NCBI GenBank assembly: GCA_003644215.1
Contig: QNBU01000020.1
Coordinates: 1 to 9,741 of the forward strand
Length of the DNA stretch: 9,741 nucleotides
Source: Planctomycetota bacterium
GTDB taxonomy: Bacteria; Planctomycetota; Phycisphaerae; Sedimentisphaerales; Anaerohalosphaeraceae
Reading direction: 5' to 3'
Under the pieces are notes generated by a model. It saw nothing but the letters and a program-made list of their open reading frames with translations, did not search any database and was not told the origin of the DNA. Position numbers and translations under genes: made by a program. Every line of letters starts with the position of its first letter. Within the stretch, counting starts at the first letter, position 1. Below are positions 1 to 5,253 of the stretch, piece by piece.

Positions 1-212
1 ACATGCGGTTTGAGCTGATGACGGATCGAACTAACGACGATATTGGAAAACAGCAGCACAAAGATTACGCTGATTCCCATCGTCAGTGCCGGTTTAACCG
101 CGGCCGTTACCGCCAGCATCGGGCACATCCCCAATAGCAGCCGCAGCACCGGGTTATTATCCCATATACCGCCGAAAAATGTTTTGCTGAGTGAAATTTT
201 ATTATCCGACAT
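1..212 (-). CDS. rnfE: RnfE, electron transport complex membrane subunit (5' part, cut by the window edge)
   Basis: This is the first 70 or so codons of the RnfE/NqrD-family membrane subunit of the Rnf complex. It begins MSDNKISLSKTFFGGIWDNN and continues through NPVLRLLLGMCPMLAVT, the family's conserved N-terminal pattern (a short cytosolic start, then 'NNP..v.lLGlCP.LAvT' entering the first membrane helix). A second hydrophobic stretch, GISVIFVLLFSNIVVSS, follows before the sequence runs off the edge. In known Rnf complexes RnfE and RnfA form a symmetrical pair of inverted membrane subunits on the electron and ion path. The start codon is ATG at 212-210, with a weak GGGA-like ribosome site upstream. 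It lies 143 bp downstream of rnfG, a much larger gap than elsewhere in the operon, and that gap holds a double-hairpin repeat. The C-terminal two thirds are outside the window. Confidence 0.93.
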   Translation of the reverse strand, partial: MSDNKISLSKTFFGGIWDNNPVLRLLLGMCPMLAVTAAVKPALTMGISVIFVLLFSNIVVSSIRHQLKPH

Positions 213-254
213 AAGTTCTATTTCCCATTTTTTTACCATGAAGTTACTGAAGGT

Positions 255-292
255 CATGAAGAAAAAATATATCAAACTTCCCGTTCTTCATG
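255..292. repeat. Short inverted repeat in the rnfG-rnfE gap
   Basis: CATGAAGAA (255-263) and TTCTTCATG (284-292) form a perfect 9-bp inverted repeat around a 20-nt AT-rich loop. ACCATGAAG (235-243) is a further copy of the same arm. The element lies between rnfG and rnfE and could fold in the intercistronic mRNA. No function can be assigned, and AT-rich chance pairing is possible. Confidence 0.35.
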
Positions 293-303
293 GTTAAACT
301 AAT

Positions 304-352
304 GTGACACGGGCTTCCAGCCCGTGAATCACGGCCAAGATGGCCGTGCCAC
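304..352. repeat. Double-hairpin intergenic repeat (REP/BIME-like)
   Basis: Two perfect hairpins of identical geometry lie side by side. CACGGGCT-TCC-AGCCCGTG occupies 308-326 and CACGGCCA-AGA-TGGCCGTG occupies 330-348. Each has an 8-bp stem and a 3-nt loop, and they are separated by AAT. They are flanked by a near-direct repeat, GTGACACGG at 304-312 and GTGCCACGG at 346-354. The element ends 4-8 bp from the rnfG stop codon, inside the rnf operon. Paired GC-rich palindromes in gaps between genes resemble REP/BIME elements mobilised by RAYT-type Y1 transposases. I recall similar 'cacgggctggaagcccgtg' repeats from planctomycetes and verrucomicrobia, but copy number cannot be checked here. In mRNA the hairpins could block 3' exonucleases and set a boundary between rnfG and rnfE expression. 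Confidence 0.75.
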
Positions 353-355
353 GGA

Positions 356-991
356 TTATTGTAAAAGATTTTGCTCCTGCATCGCTTCCTTAACCGGCAG
401 CAGGAAAGTATTGAAGATGTTGACCACGGCCTCACTGGTTACCGTCGCCCCGGTAATCGAGACGATCTGGCTATCCACTTTTTCAGGGTCGCCGATCTTT
501 GTCAATTCCAATTCAGTAACCGGCGCTGCCTTGAATTGGCTCTGGTAAAAGCCGTCTTCGATATTGATCTTATCGCCAAAGCCAGGCGTTTCATTACTGG
601 CCAGAACACCGAACCCGGCCAGTGTTTCAAACGCCGCATCCGTCGCGATAACCAGTTTGATCTTATCGGCAAAACCGCTTCCTTCACACACAAACGCCCA
701 GCCGACGAGCTTTCCGTCGGCGTCAAGGCCCTTCTTGACTTCGACGGCATAAGTCTTGCCTTTTCCGATATCGACCGGTACGGCCTCCAGAGCCGTTTTA
801 AATTGCTCCGCACCGGTCAGTAACCCGCCCGCCAGCACACTAAACTTGTTGATCTCGTTCTGTGCGACTTTCGGTTGCCAGGCCGCATTCAGCGAAGCAA
901 GCAAGGCACCAAAAACAATCGCCGCCGCCATGAGCAACCAGCTTTCCTGAAGAAAGAACAAAACCGGATTTTTGGATTCATTAGCTGACAT
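356..991 (-). CDS. rnfG: RnfG, FMN-binding subunit of the Rnf complex
   Basis: This 211-residue protein matches RnfG/NqrC in length and layout. It has a short cytosolic N-terminus, one membrane helix at about residues 17-36 (SWLLMAAAIVFGALLASLNA), and then an extracytoplasmic FMN-binding domain. The covalent flavin site is visible as TGATVTS at 180-186, where Thr183 is the expected residue for the phosphoester link to FMN. ASNETPGFGDKI at 131-142 matches the conserved 'ETPGlGdki' region. In the complex this subunit carries one of the covalent FMNs that pass electrons between the membrane subunits. The ATG at 991 has a good GGAGG ribosome site at about 1000-1004, and the start overlaps the end of rnfD by 11 bp, so the two are probably translationally coupled. 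The slightly non-canonical T-G-A-T in place of S-G-A-T keeps the acceptor Thr. Confidence 0.95.
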   Translation of the reverse strand: MSANESKNPVLFFLQESWLLMAAAIVFGALLASLNAAWQPKVAQNEINKFSVLAGGLLTGAEQFKTALEAVPVDIGKGKTYAVEVKKGLDADGKLVGWAFVCEGSGFADKIKLVIATDAAFETLAGFGVLASNETPGFGDKINIEDGFYQSQFKAAPVTELELTKIGDPEKVDSQIVSITGATVTSEAVVNIFNTFLLPVKEAMQEQNLLQ

Positions 992-2039
992 TGGGTTTTC
1001 CTCCCGCCGGCATCAGTTTACAGGCCCGGTCGATTAAAGGTGTCAGGGCGTTCATGATCAACACCGCATACATCACTCCCTCCGGCAGTTCGCCAATCAG
1101 ACGAATGAGCATCACCAAGGCCCCCACGCCGACACCAAATATCCACATGCCCTTAACGCTCAAGGGAGCGGTTACCGGATCGGTCGCGATAAAGAACGCA
1201 CAGATCAGCATCCCGCCGCTAAACAGATGAAAAGCGGGATTGGCGTATTTGTCCGGGCTGATGAGATAAAAAATGCCCACAAAAGCCGCCGCGGCAATCA
1301 ATACCGCCGCCGGAATATGAAATGAGATCGTTTTGCGAATCAACAGATAGACCCCGCCAATCAGCAGTGCCAGCACGCTGGTTTCGCCCAGACATCCGCC
1401 GACTCCACCGTAAAATGTCGGCTTGACCATTTGGTTAACCAACTGGACATCGGCCTTGCCTTTTTGGGCGGATTTGGCCCAAGCCAGTGGGGTCGCCTGC
1501 GTCAGAGCGATTTCTCCATTCGAACCATCGTAAGTGTTTTCGGCATGAATCGCCGCCAGCGCATTGGCCTCCTGCCCTTTACAATGAACTTCACCCATGG
1601 TCGCCGGCACGGTCCAGGTCGTCATCAGCGCCCCCAGCGAGGCCGCCATAAATGCCCGTGCCGCCATCGCCGGATTAAACACATTACAGCCCAACCCGCC
1701 GAACAGCATTTTGGCAATGACAATCGCAAATGCGCTGCCGATGGCGGCGGCCCACAATGGAATCGTCGGCGGCAATGAAAACGCCAGGATAAGCCCTGTC
1801 AAAATCGCACTCAAATCGCCCAGCGAATTCGGCTTTTTGCGAATGATATTGCATATCCATTCACTGGCCATACACGACAGGACGCAAGTGGCAATTACCC
1901 AGACCGCCTGAAAACGGAAAAACCACACCGCTGCGGCTATCGCAGGGACAAGAGCGATAATCACATCGCCCATCACGCCGCGCGTTGACAGATCCTGGCT
2001 GATATGCGGCGCCGGTGAAACTGTGATCTTGCTTAGCAT
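981..2039 (-). CDS. rnfD: RnfD, FMN-binding integral membrane subunit of the Rnf complex
   Basis: This 352-residue polytopic protein of the RnfD/NqrB family is full length. Recognisable features are the N-terminal SPAPHISQDLSTRGVMGDV (8-26), FGGLGCNVFNPAMAARAF (113-130), QATPLA (181-186) with Thr183 as the likely covalent FMN attachment residue, GGVGGCLGETS (211-221), ATDPVTAP (285-292) and NALTPLID (330-337). Hydrophobic helices run through residues 27-66, 76-112, 221-262 and 272-330. In Rnf this subunit holds a covalent FMN and forms part of the ion-translocating core. The start at 2039 has AAGGA about 11 nt upstream. The 57-bp gap from rnfC contains a heptamer repeat. The 3' end overlaps rnfG. 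A following ferredoxin-type RnfC, rather than NqrA, marks the operon as Rnf and not Na+-NQR. Confidence 0.95.
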   Translation of the reverse strand: MLSKITVSPAPHISQDLSTRGVMGDVIIALVPAIAAAVWFFRFQAVWVIATCVLSCMASEWICNIIRKKPNSLGDLSAILTGLILAFSLPPTIPLWAAAIGSAFAIVIAKMLFGGLGCNVFNPAMAARAFMAASLGALMTTWTVPATMGEVHCKGQEANALAAIHAENTYDGSNGEIALTQATPLAWAKSAQKGKADVQLVNQMVKPTFYGGVGGCLGETSVLALLIGGVYLLIRKTISFHIPAAVLIAAAAFVGIFYLISPDKYANPAFHLFSGGMLICAFFIATDPVTAPLSVKGMWIFGVGVGALVMLIRLIGELPEGVMYAVLIMNALTPLIDRACKLMPAGGKPNVS

Positions 2040-2057
2040 TGAAATAGTATTCCTTAA

Positions 2058-2090
2058 CTGTTTTCACTGTTCACTGATAACTGATAACTA
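2058..2090. repeat. Degenerate CTGATAA-type heptamer repeat between rnfC and rnfD
   Basis: On the plus strand, two exact CTGATAA units (2074-2080, 2081-2087) are preceded by CTGTTCA (2067-2073) and an older CTGTTTTCA (2058-2066), and followed by a partial CTA. It fills most of the 57-bp gap between rnfC and rnfD. CTGATAA/CTGTTCA heptamer strings occur between genes in several bacterial groups and are usually treated as slippage-prone simple repeats. No gene or hairpin is implied. Confidence 0.6.
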
Positions 2091-2096
2091 AAATTG

Positions 2097-3470
2097 CTAT
2101 CCGAGCCGTTTCTTCGCCCGCGCGTCCAAAATCTTACCGGTTTTAATGTAGCCGGTGATCTCAATGTTGGCCGGACAGACGAAACTGCAACAGCCGCACT
2201 CCATACACGCCGACAGGTAATAATCCTTCGCCAGATCGAGCTTGTTATATTTGACCGCGTGAGCGATCTTCGTCGGGTTCAGATGCTCCGGACACGCCGT
2301 CAGGCATCGCCCGCAGCGAATGCAGGCGGTTACCTGTTTTTCGTATTTGGCTCGCGTTACGGCGGCCTTGGTCAGAAAGGTTAAGGCCCCGCTCGTCTTT
2401 GTCAGGGGTGTGGAAAGATCGGCAATCGCAAAGCCCATCATTGGACCGCCCATGATGACTTTGGCGGCGGTTTCGGTCAATCCGCCGCAATATTCGATGA
2501 GGTCTTCCACACGCATCCCAATCGGAACATAGTAGTTTCCGGGCTTTGATATGGCACATCCGGAAACCGTTACAATCCTATGCGTCAACGGATTACCAAC
2601 TATGACCGCTTCGGCAATCGCCGCACAAGTTGCCACATTCAGCACACAAACCCCGATGGTCGGTGGAATACTGCCGGTTGGAACGGTTTTGCCAAGGATG
2701 GATTTAATGAGTTGCCGCTCGCCGCCCTGTGGATACTTGGTCTTGAGCGGAACGACCTGTATATCGCCAATGTTGCCCAGCTGCTCAATCGTGTCGCTGA
2801 CAATCTTGATTGCTTCGGGCTTGTTGTCCTCGATACCAATCCGAATTTTATTAACGCCGGCCGCATGAGCCGCCAGACGAATGCCTGCGATGACCTGCCA
2901 GACCCACTCCAGCATCACACGATAGTCGCAGGTGATAAACGGTTCACACTCACAGCCGTTGATGATCAGGACTTTTTTTTCCAGTCGCGGATTGGGTTCA
3001 ATTTTAACCTGTGTGGGGAAACCGGCCCCACCCATTCCGACCAACCCCGCTTGGCGCACCGACATGCAAATTTTCTCAGGTGTAAAATCAGTGGGGTTGA
3101 AATCCTTGTCAAACCGGGCATTGACCGGCTGTTTGGGTGTGTTGTTTTCAGCGTCGGCATCAATGATAATGCCCATCGTCCGTCCGATGACCGGGTGCGG
3201 CAGCAAAGCAATGTCCTTGACCGTTCCGTTGATCGGTGAATGGATCGGAGCCGAAACAAACGCATCCGATTGGCCGATGACCTGTCCGACTGTTACCGCT
3301 TCCCGCTTGGCCACCAGCGGCTCACACGGAGCGCCAATGTGCTGGCTCAGCAGAATCGACACCTGTTTGGGGACGGTTGCGACCTCTACGGGACAATTTT
3401 CACCAAACTGTTTATTTTCAGGCGGGTGCGCGCCGCCCGGAAAAGTACATTTACCGCGAATTTCCGCCAT
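2097..3470 (-). CDS. rnfC: RnfC, NADH- and flavin-binding iron-sulfur subunit of the Rnf complex
   Basis: This 457-residue protein has the full RnfC order. The N-terminal TFPGGAHPPENK (9-20) starts a lipoyl-like region, with HSPINGTV at 78-85. The Rossmann-like nucleotide/FMN domain shows GMGGAGFPT (145-153) and NGCECEPF (171-178). Two C-terminal [4Fe-4S] motifs follow: CIRCGRCLTACP (383-394) and CMECGCCSFVCP (422-433). RnfC is the peripheral cytosolic subunit that exchanges electrons with NAD(H) and passes them towards the other Rnf subunits. The family often carries a longer, variable C-terminal tail; this one stops 24 residues after the second cluster. The ATG at 3470 has an AGGTAGG-type ribosome site. 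It begins 5 bp after the stop of the upstream small membrane protein gene, which implies one transcript. Confidence 0.96.
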   Translation of the reverse strand: MAEIRGKCTFPGGAHPPENKQFGENCPVEVATVPKQVSILLSQHIGAPCEPLVAKREAVTVGQVIGQSDAFVSAPIHSPINGTVKDIALLPHPVIGRTMGIIIDADAENNTPKQPVNARFDKDFNPTDFTPEKICMSVRQAGLVGMGGAGFPTQVKIEPNPRLEKKVLIINGCECEPFITCDYRVMLEWVWQVIAGIRLAAHAAGVNKIRIGIEDNKPEAIKIVSDTIEQLGNIGDIQVVPLKTKYPQGGERQLIKSILGKTVPTGSIPPTIGVCVLNVATCAAIAEAVIVGNPLTHRIVTVSGCAISKPGNYYVPIGMRVEDLIEYCGGLTETAAKVIMGGPMMGFAIADLSTPLTKTSGALTFLTKAAVTRAKYEKQVTACIRCGRCLTACPEHLNPTKIAHAVKYNKLDLAKDYYLSACMECGCCSFVCPANIEITGYIKTGKILDARAKKRLG

Positions 3471-3475
3471 GAAAC

Positions 3476-3778
3476 CTACCTTTTTTCACCGTGTTCTTTT
3501 TTTGCCGGGCCGCGAATGGCCCGAATTACAAATACAGCCAACAACGAAACACACGCCGCCGAAAAAAAACTGACCAGTGTTAAGCCGCGTCCTTCCAGTT
3601 GGTCCTGCAGCAACTGCTCACTGGCGGCAAGGATACCAATAAACACACCAATCGGTATCAAAAACGCGACAATCGCCTTGGCCGCCACATTAGAACCTCT
3701 GGCTTTGCCGAGCTTTTCATACGACAGCCGACAGCCGTCTTTATGCCCGCATTGAGAACAAGTATTATCGGTTTTCAT
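3476..3778 (-). CDS. Small two-helix membrane protein with N-terminal Cys motif, first gene of the rnf operon (RseC-like)
   Basis: This 100-residue protein has a cytosolic-looking N-terminus with C7-x2-C10-x5-C16 (TCSQCGHKDGC), a membrane helix at about 31-52, a short loop, a second helix at about 66-88, and a basic tail (RAIRGPAKKEHGEKR). The Cys motif followed by two helices and a Lys/Arg-rich end resembles RseC/MucC ('SoxR-reducing system') proteins, which often sit with rnf genes. It is shorter than typical RseC, roughly 150 residues, and lacks most of the N-terminal domain. The start ATG at 3778 has only a weak site (GAAAG), but a strong promoter ends about 25 bp upstream. Position as first gene, 5 bp before rnfC, suggests a role in assembly or redox maintenance of Rnf. 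That role is inference. The Cys motif could bind a metal or an Fe-S cluster. Confidence 0.8.
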   Translation of the reverse strand: MKTDNTCSQCGHKDGCRLSYEKLGKARGSNVAAKAIVAFLIPIGVFIGILAASEQLLQDQLEGRGLTLVSFFSAACVSLLAVFVIRAIRGPAKKEHGEKR

Positions 3779-3802
3779 AATCTTTCAGAACGCCAAAAAG
3801 TG

Positions 3803-3831
3803 CTTATAGTGGAAATAACAGATACTTTCAA
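3803..3831 (-). promoter_or_regulatory. Sigma70-like promoter of the rnf operon
   Basis: Read on the minus strand, TTGAAA (3831-3826) is followed by a 17-bp spacer and TATAAG (3808-3803). Both boxes match five of six consensus bases at optimal spacing. Transcription would start near 3796, leaving a leader of about 18 nt before the ATG at 3778 of the small membrane protein gene. A 12-bp inverted repeat lies about 30 bp upstream of the -35 box. Confidence 0.7.
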
Positions 3832-3862
3832 GGGTTTTTTCGGTTGCTACAATGACGCTGCG

Positions 3863-3891
3863 GCATAAATGACCGGGTTGGTCATTTATGC
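3863..3891. promoter_or_regulatory. Perfect 12-bp inverted repeat upstream of the rnf promoter (candidate operator)
   Basis: GCATAAATGACC (3863-3874) and GGTCATTTATGC (3880-3891) pair perfectly around a 5-nt loop, GGGTT. No T-tract follows on either strand, so it is not a standard intrinsic terminator. Its centre (3877) would be near -81 relative to the inferred rnf start site, a usual distance for an activator site. The inner half-site AATGAC/GTCATT recurs as a second inverted pair in the tRNA-Val leader. It is not one of the well-known Rex, Fnr or Fur boxes. The regulator is unknown, and a structural RNA role remains possible. Confidence 0.5.
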
Positions 3892-4120
3892 TATGGATCG
3901 CCGCTCCTTGCGATGTATCTTTATCCTGCTACTGCCGCTTCTTCTTAAAATGACCGTCAGGGGGGCAGAAACAACGGTGTGTAATCAGGTGCAAACTCCC
4001 GATAATGCGCCTTGCACCGACTTGTGTAAAAGTGAAAGCGACAGCGATATAACCCCTTGTATTTGTAGGGCTAACCAAGAAAATGCGAGGGCCTGCCAAA
4101 CCGTGCAAGACCCCCACAAT
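3892..4120. other. Non-coding stretch between tRNA-Val and the rnf promoter; possible decayed integrase tail
   Basis: No convincing gene is present. The only long plus-strand reading frame (3869-4147) is open from just after an in-frame TAA at 3866. It reads through Cys-rich, low-complexity sequence (for example TVCNQVQTPDNAPCTDLCKS) and stops inside the tRNA gene. This looks like the disordered C-terminal tail of a tyrosine integrase next to a tRNA attachment site, but no catalytic R-H-R-Y region is present in any frame upstream. An imperfectly placed inverted repeat, GGTGCAA (3988-3994) and TTGCACC (4012-4018) with a 17-nt loop, is also seen. No intrinsic terminator for the tRNA transcript is obvious. 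Confidence 0.35.
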
Positions 4121-4194
4121 TGGGCGTTACTGGACTTGAACCAGTGACCCCTAGCTTGTCGAGCTAGTGCTCTAGCCAACTGAGCTAAACGCCC
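4121..4194 (-). tRNA. tRNA-Val (anticodon GAC)
   Basis: The 74-nt sequence folds into a perfect class I cloverleaf. The acceptor stem is GGGCGTT/AACGCCC, the D stem GCTC/GAGC with loop AGTTGGCTA, the anticodon stem CTAGC/GCTAG, the variable loop GGGTC, and the T arm ACTGG-TTCAAGT-CCAGT. The anticodon loop is TCGACAA, placing GAC at 34-36, which reads GUC and GUU codons. Discriminator A73 and anticodon A35-C36 agree with valine identity, and the arrangement matches E. coli tRNA-Val(GAC). Position 33 is C, not the almost universal U. Reading CGA (Ser) instead would break the stem and would need a long variable arm, which is absent. The 3' CCA is not encoded (the next bases are ATT), so it must be added after transcription. 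Confidence 0.93.
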
Positions 4195-4223
4195 TGAAAT
4201 GACATAAGTCATTAAGACCAAAG

Positions 4224-4252
4224 TGTGTACACCAAAACAAATCATTTGTCAA
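4224..4252 (-). promoter_or_regulatory. Promoter of the tRNA-Val gene
   Basis: On the minus strand, a consensus -35 box TTGACA (4252-4247) is followed by a 17-bp spacer and TACACA (4229-4224), a poor -10 box with three of six matches. Transcription would begin near 4217, about 23 nt before the tRNA 5' end. That leader contains the inverted repeat AATGAC-ATAA-GTCATT (4198-4213). The perfect -35 and correct spacing support it; the -10 is the weak part. Confidence 0.5.
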
Positions 4253-4281
4253 GGGGTAATTTTCACTCCAAAAAATTCGCT

Positions 4282-5253
4282 TCAGGAAAGAAGTTGAGCC
4301 GCGGTTTTTGCGAAGTAGGTGATAATGATGTCGGCTCCGGCCCTCTTAAAGCTGAGCAGCGTTTCCAGAATGCCGGATTCGCGGTCGATCAATCCCGCAT
4401 CGGCGGCCGCGTTTAGCATCATATATTCGCCTGAAACATTATAGGCGGCGATGGGTGTCTCGAATGCGTCTTTTGCCATACGAACGATATCGAGATAGGC
4501 CAGAGCGGGCTTGACCATCACAATGTCGGCGCCTTCCTCGATGTCCATTTGGATTTCTTTAAGAGCTTCGCGGCTGTTGGCCGGGTCCATCTGGTAACTT
4601 CGACGGTCGCCTTGCAATGGCGCGCTGCCGGCGGCGTGGCGGAAAGGGCCGTAATAAGCCGAAGCGTATTTTACCGAATACGCCATAATAGCCGTATCAG
4701 TCAGTTGTTCACGGTCTAATGCTTTTCGGATGACACCGACTCGACCGTCCATCATATCGGATGGGGCGATTATATCGGCGCCGGCTTTTGCATGCGTTGT
4801 TGCCATTGCGGCCAACAACTCACAAGTCGCATCGTTTTCGACGCAACCGTCTTTGATGACGCCGCAGTGTCCGTGGTCGGTGTAAGCGCAAAGGCAGGTG
4901 TCCGTGGCAATGAGCAGTTCAGGTACGGCGTCTTTGATGCGTTTGGTCGCTTCAGCGACGGCGCTGTCAGGACTCGATGCTTCAGAGCCGAAAGCGTCTT
5001 TTTTTCGGGGCGTTCCGAATAATAAAATTGCTCCAATACCAAGTTTGGCAACCTCTTTTGCCTCGCGGGCCGCATTGTCCGGCGACAAATGAAAGCAATC
5101 GGCCATCGAATCAATCGGCTCTTTAATGTCGACGCCCGGACAGACAAAAAGCGGATAGACTAAGTTTGAAACGCTTAAAGATGTTTCCCGTACAAGTCTT
5201 CGCATAGGAGCCGTCTTTCGAAGTCTTCTGGGGCGTGTTACCGGATAACTCAT
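4282..5253 (-). CDS. hemB: Delta-aminolevulinic acid dehydratase (porphobilinogen synthase)
   Basis: HemB condenses two 5-aminolevulinate molecules to porphobilinogen in the cytosol. The 323-residue length is normal. The zinc-type active site is visible: DTCLCAYTDHGHCGV holds Cys120, Cys122 and Cys130, so this is a zinc-dependent rather than a purely magnesium-dependent form. The two Schiff-base lysines are Lys195 in AYSVKYASAYYGPF and Lys248 in IVMVKPALAYLD. SDMMDGRVG (165-173), DRRSYQMDPAN (216-226) and YNVSGEYMM (271-279) are further family signatures. Its ATG overlaps the hemC stop codon in an ATGA arrangement, with GGGAGA upstream inside hemC, so the two are translated together. It ends 29 bp before the tRNA-Val promoter. 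No intrinsic terminator is visible after it. Confidence 0.97.
   Translation of the reverse strand: MSYPVTRPRRLRKTAPMRRLVRETSLSVSNLVYPLFVCPGVDIKEPIDSMADCFHLSPDNAAREAKEVAKLGIGAILLFGTPRKKDAFGSEASSPDSAVAEATKRIKDAVPELLIATDTCLCAYTDHGHCGVIKDGCVENDATCELLAAMATTHAKAGADIIAPSDMMDGRVGVIRKALDREQLTDTAIMAYSVKYASAYYGPFRHAAGSAPLQGDRRSYQMDPANSREALKEIQMDIEEGADIVMVKPALAYLDIVRMAKDAFETPIAAYNVSGEYMMLNAAADAGLIDRESGILETLLSFKRAGADIIITYFAKTAAQLLS

Noticed and set aside
304..352. Repeat pair as a CRISPR array
   Set aside because: There are only two units of different sequence, with a 3-nt gap instead of a spacer.
371..823. 150-codon plus-strand frame opposite rnfG
   Set aside because: It is a shadow of rnfG; it lacks a ribosome site and any domain, and rnfG is well supported.
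2580..3573. Long plus-strand frames opposite rnfC (219 and 213 codons)
   Set aside because: They are antisense shadows of rnfC, which has full family motifs including two Fe-S clusters. The plus-strand frames show no recognisable domain.
3863..3891. Strong hairpin as an intrinsic terminator for tRNA-Val
   Set aside because: No U-tract follows on either strand, the stem is AT-rich, and it is over 230 bp from the tRNA 3' end.
3869..4147. 92-codon plus-strand frame with a hydrophobic N-terminus, as a secreted protein
   Set aside because: It has no ribosome site, starts within the 12-bp inverted repeat and ends in the tRNA T-arm. It is kept only as a possible integrase-tail remnant.
3985..4245. 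86-codon minus-strand frame across the tRNA gene (contains RLAQLARALARQARGHWFKSS)
   Set aside because: This is the familiar false peptide obtained by translating a tRNA gene; the tRNA cloverleaf explains the sequence.
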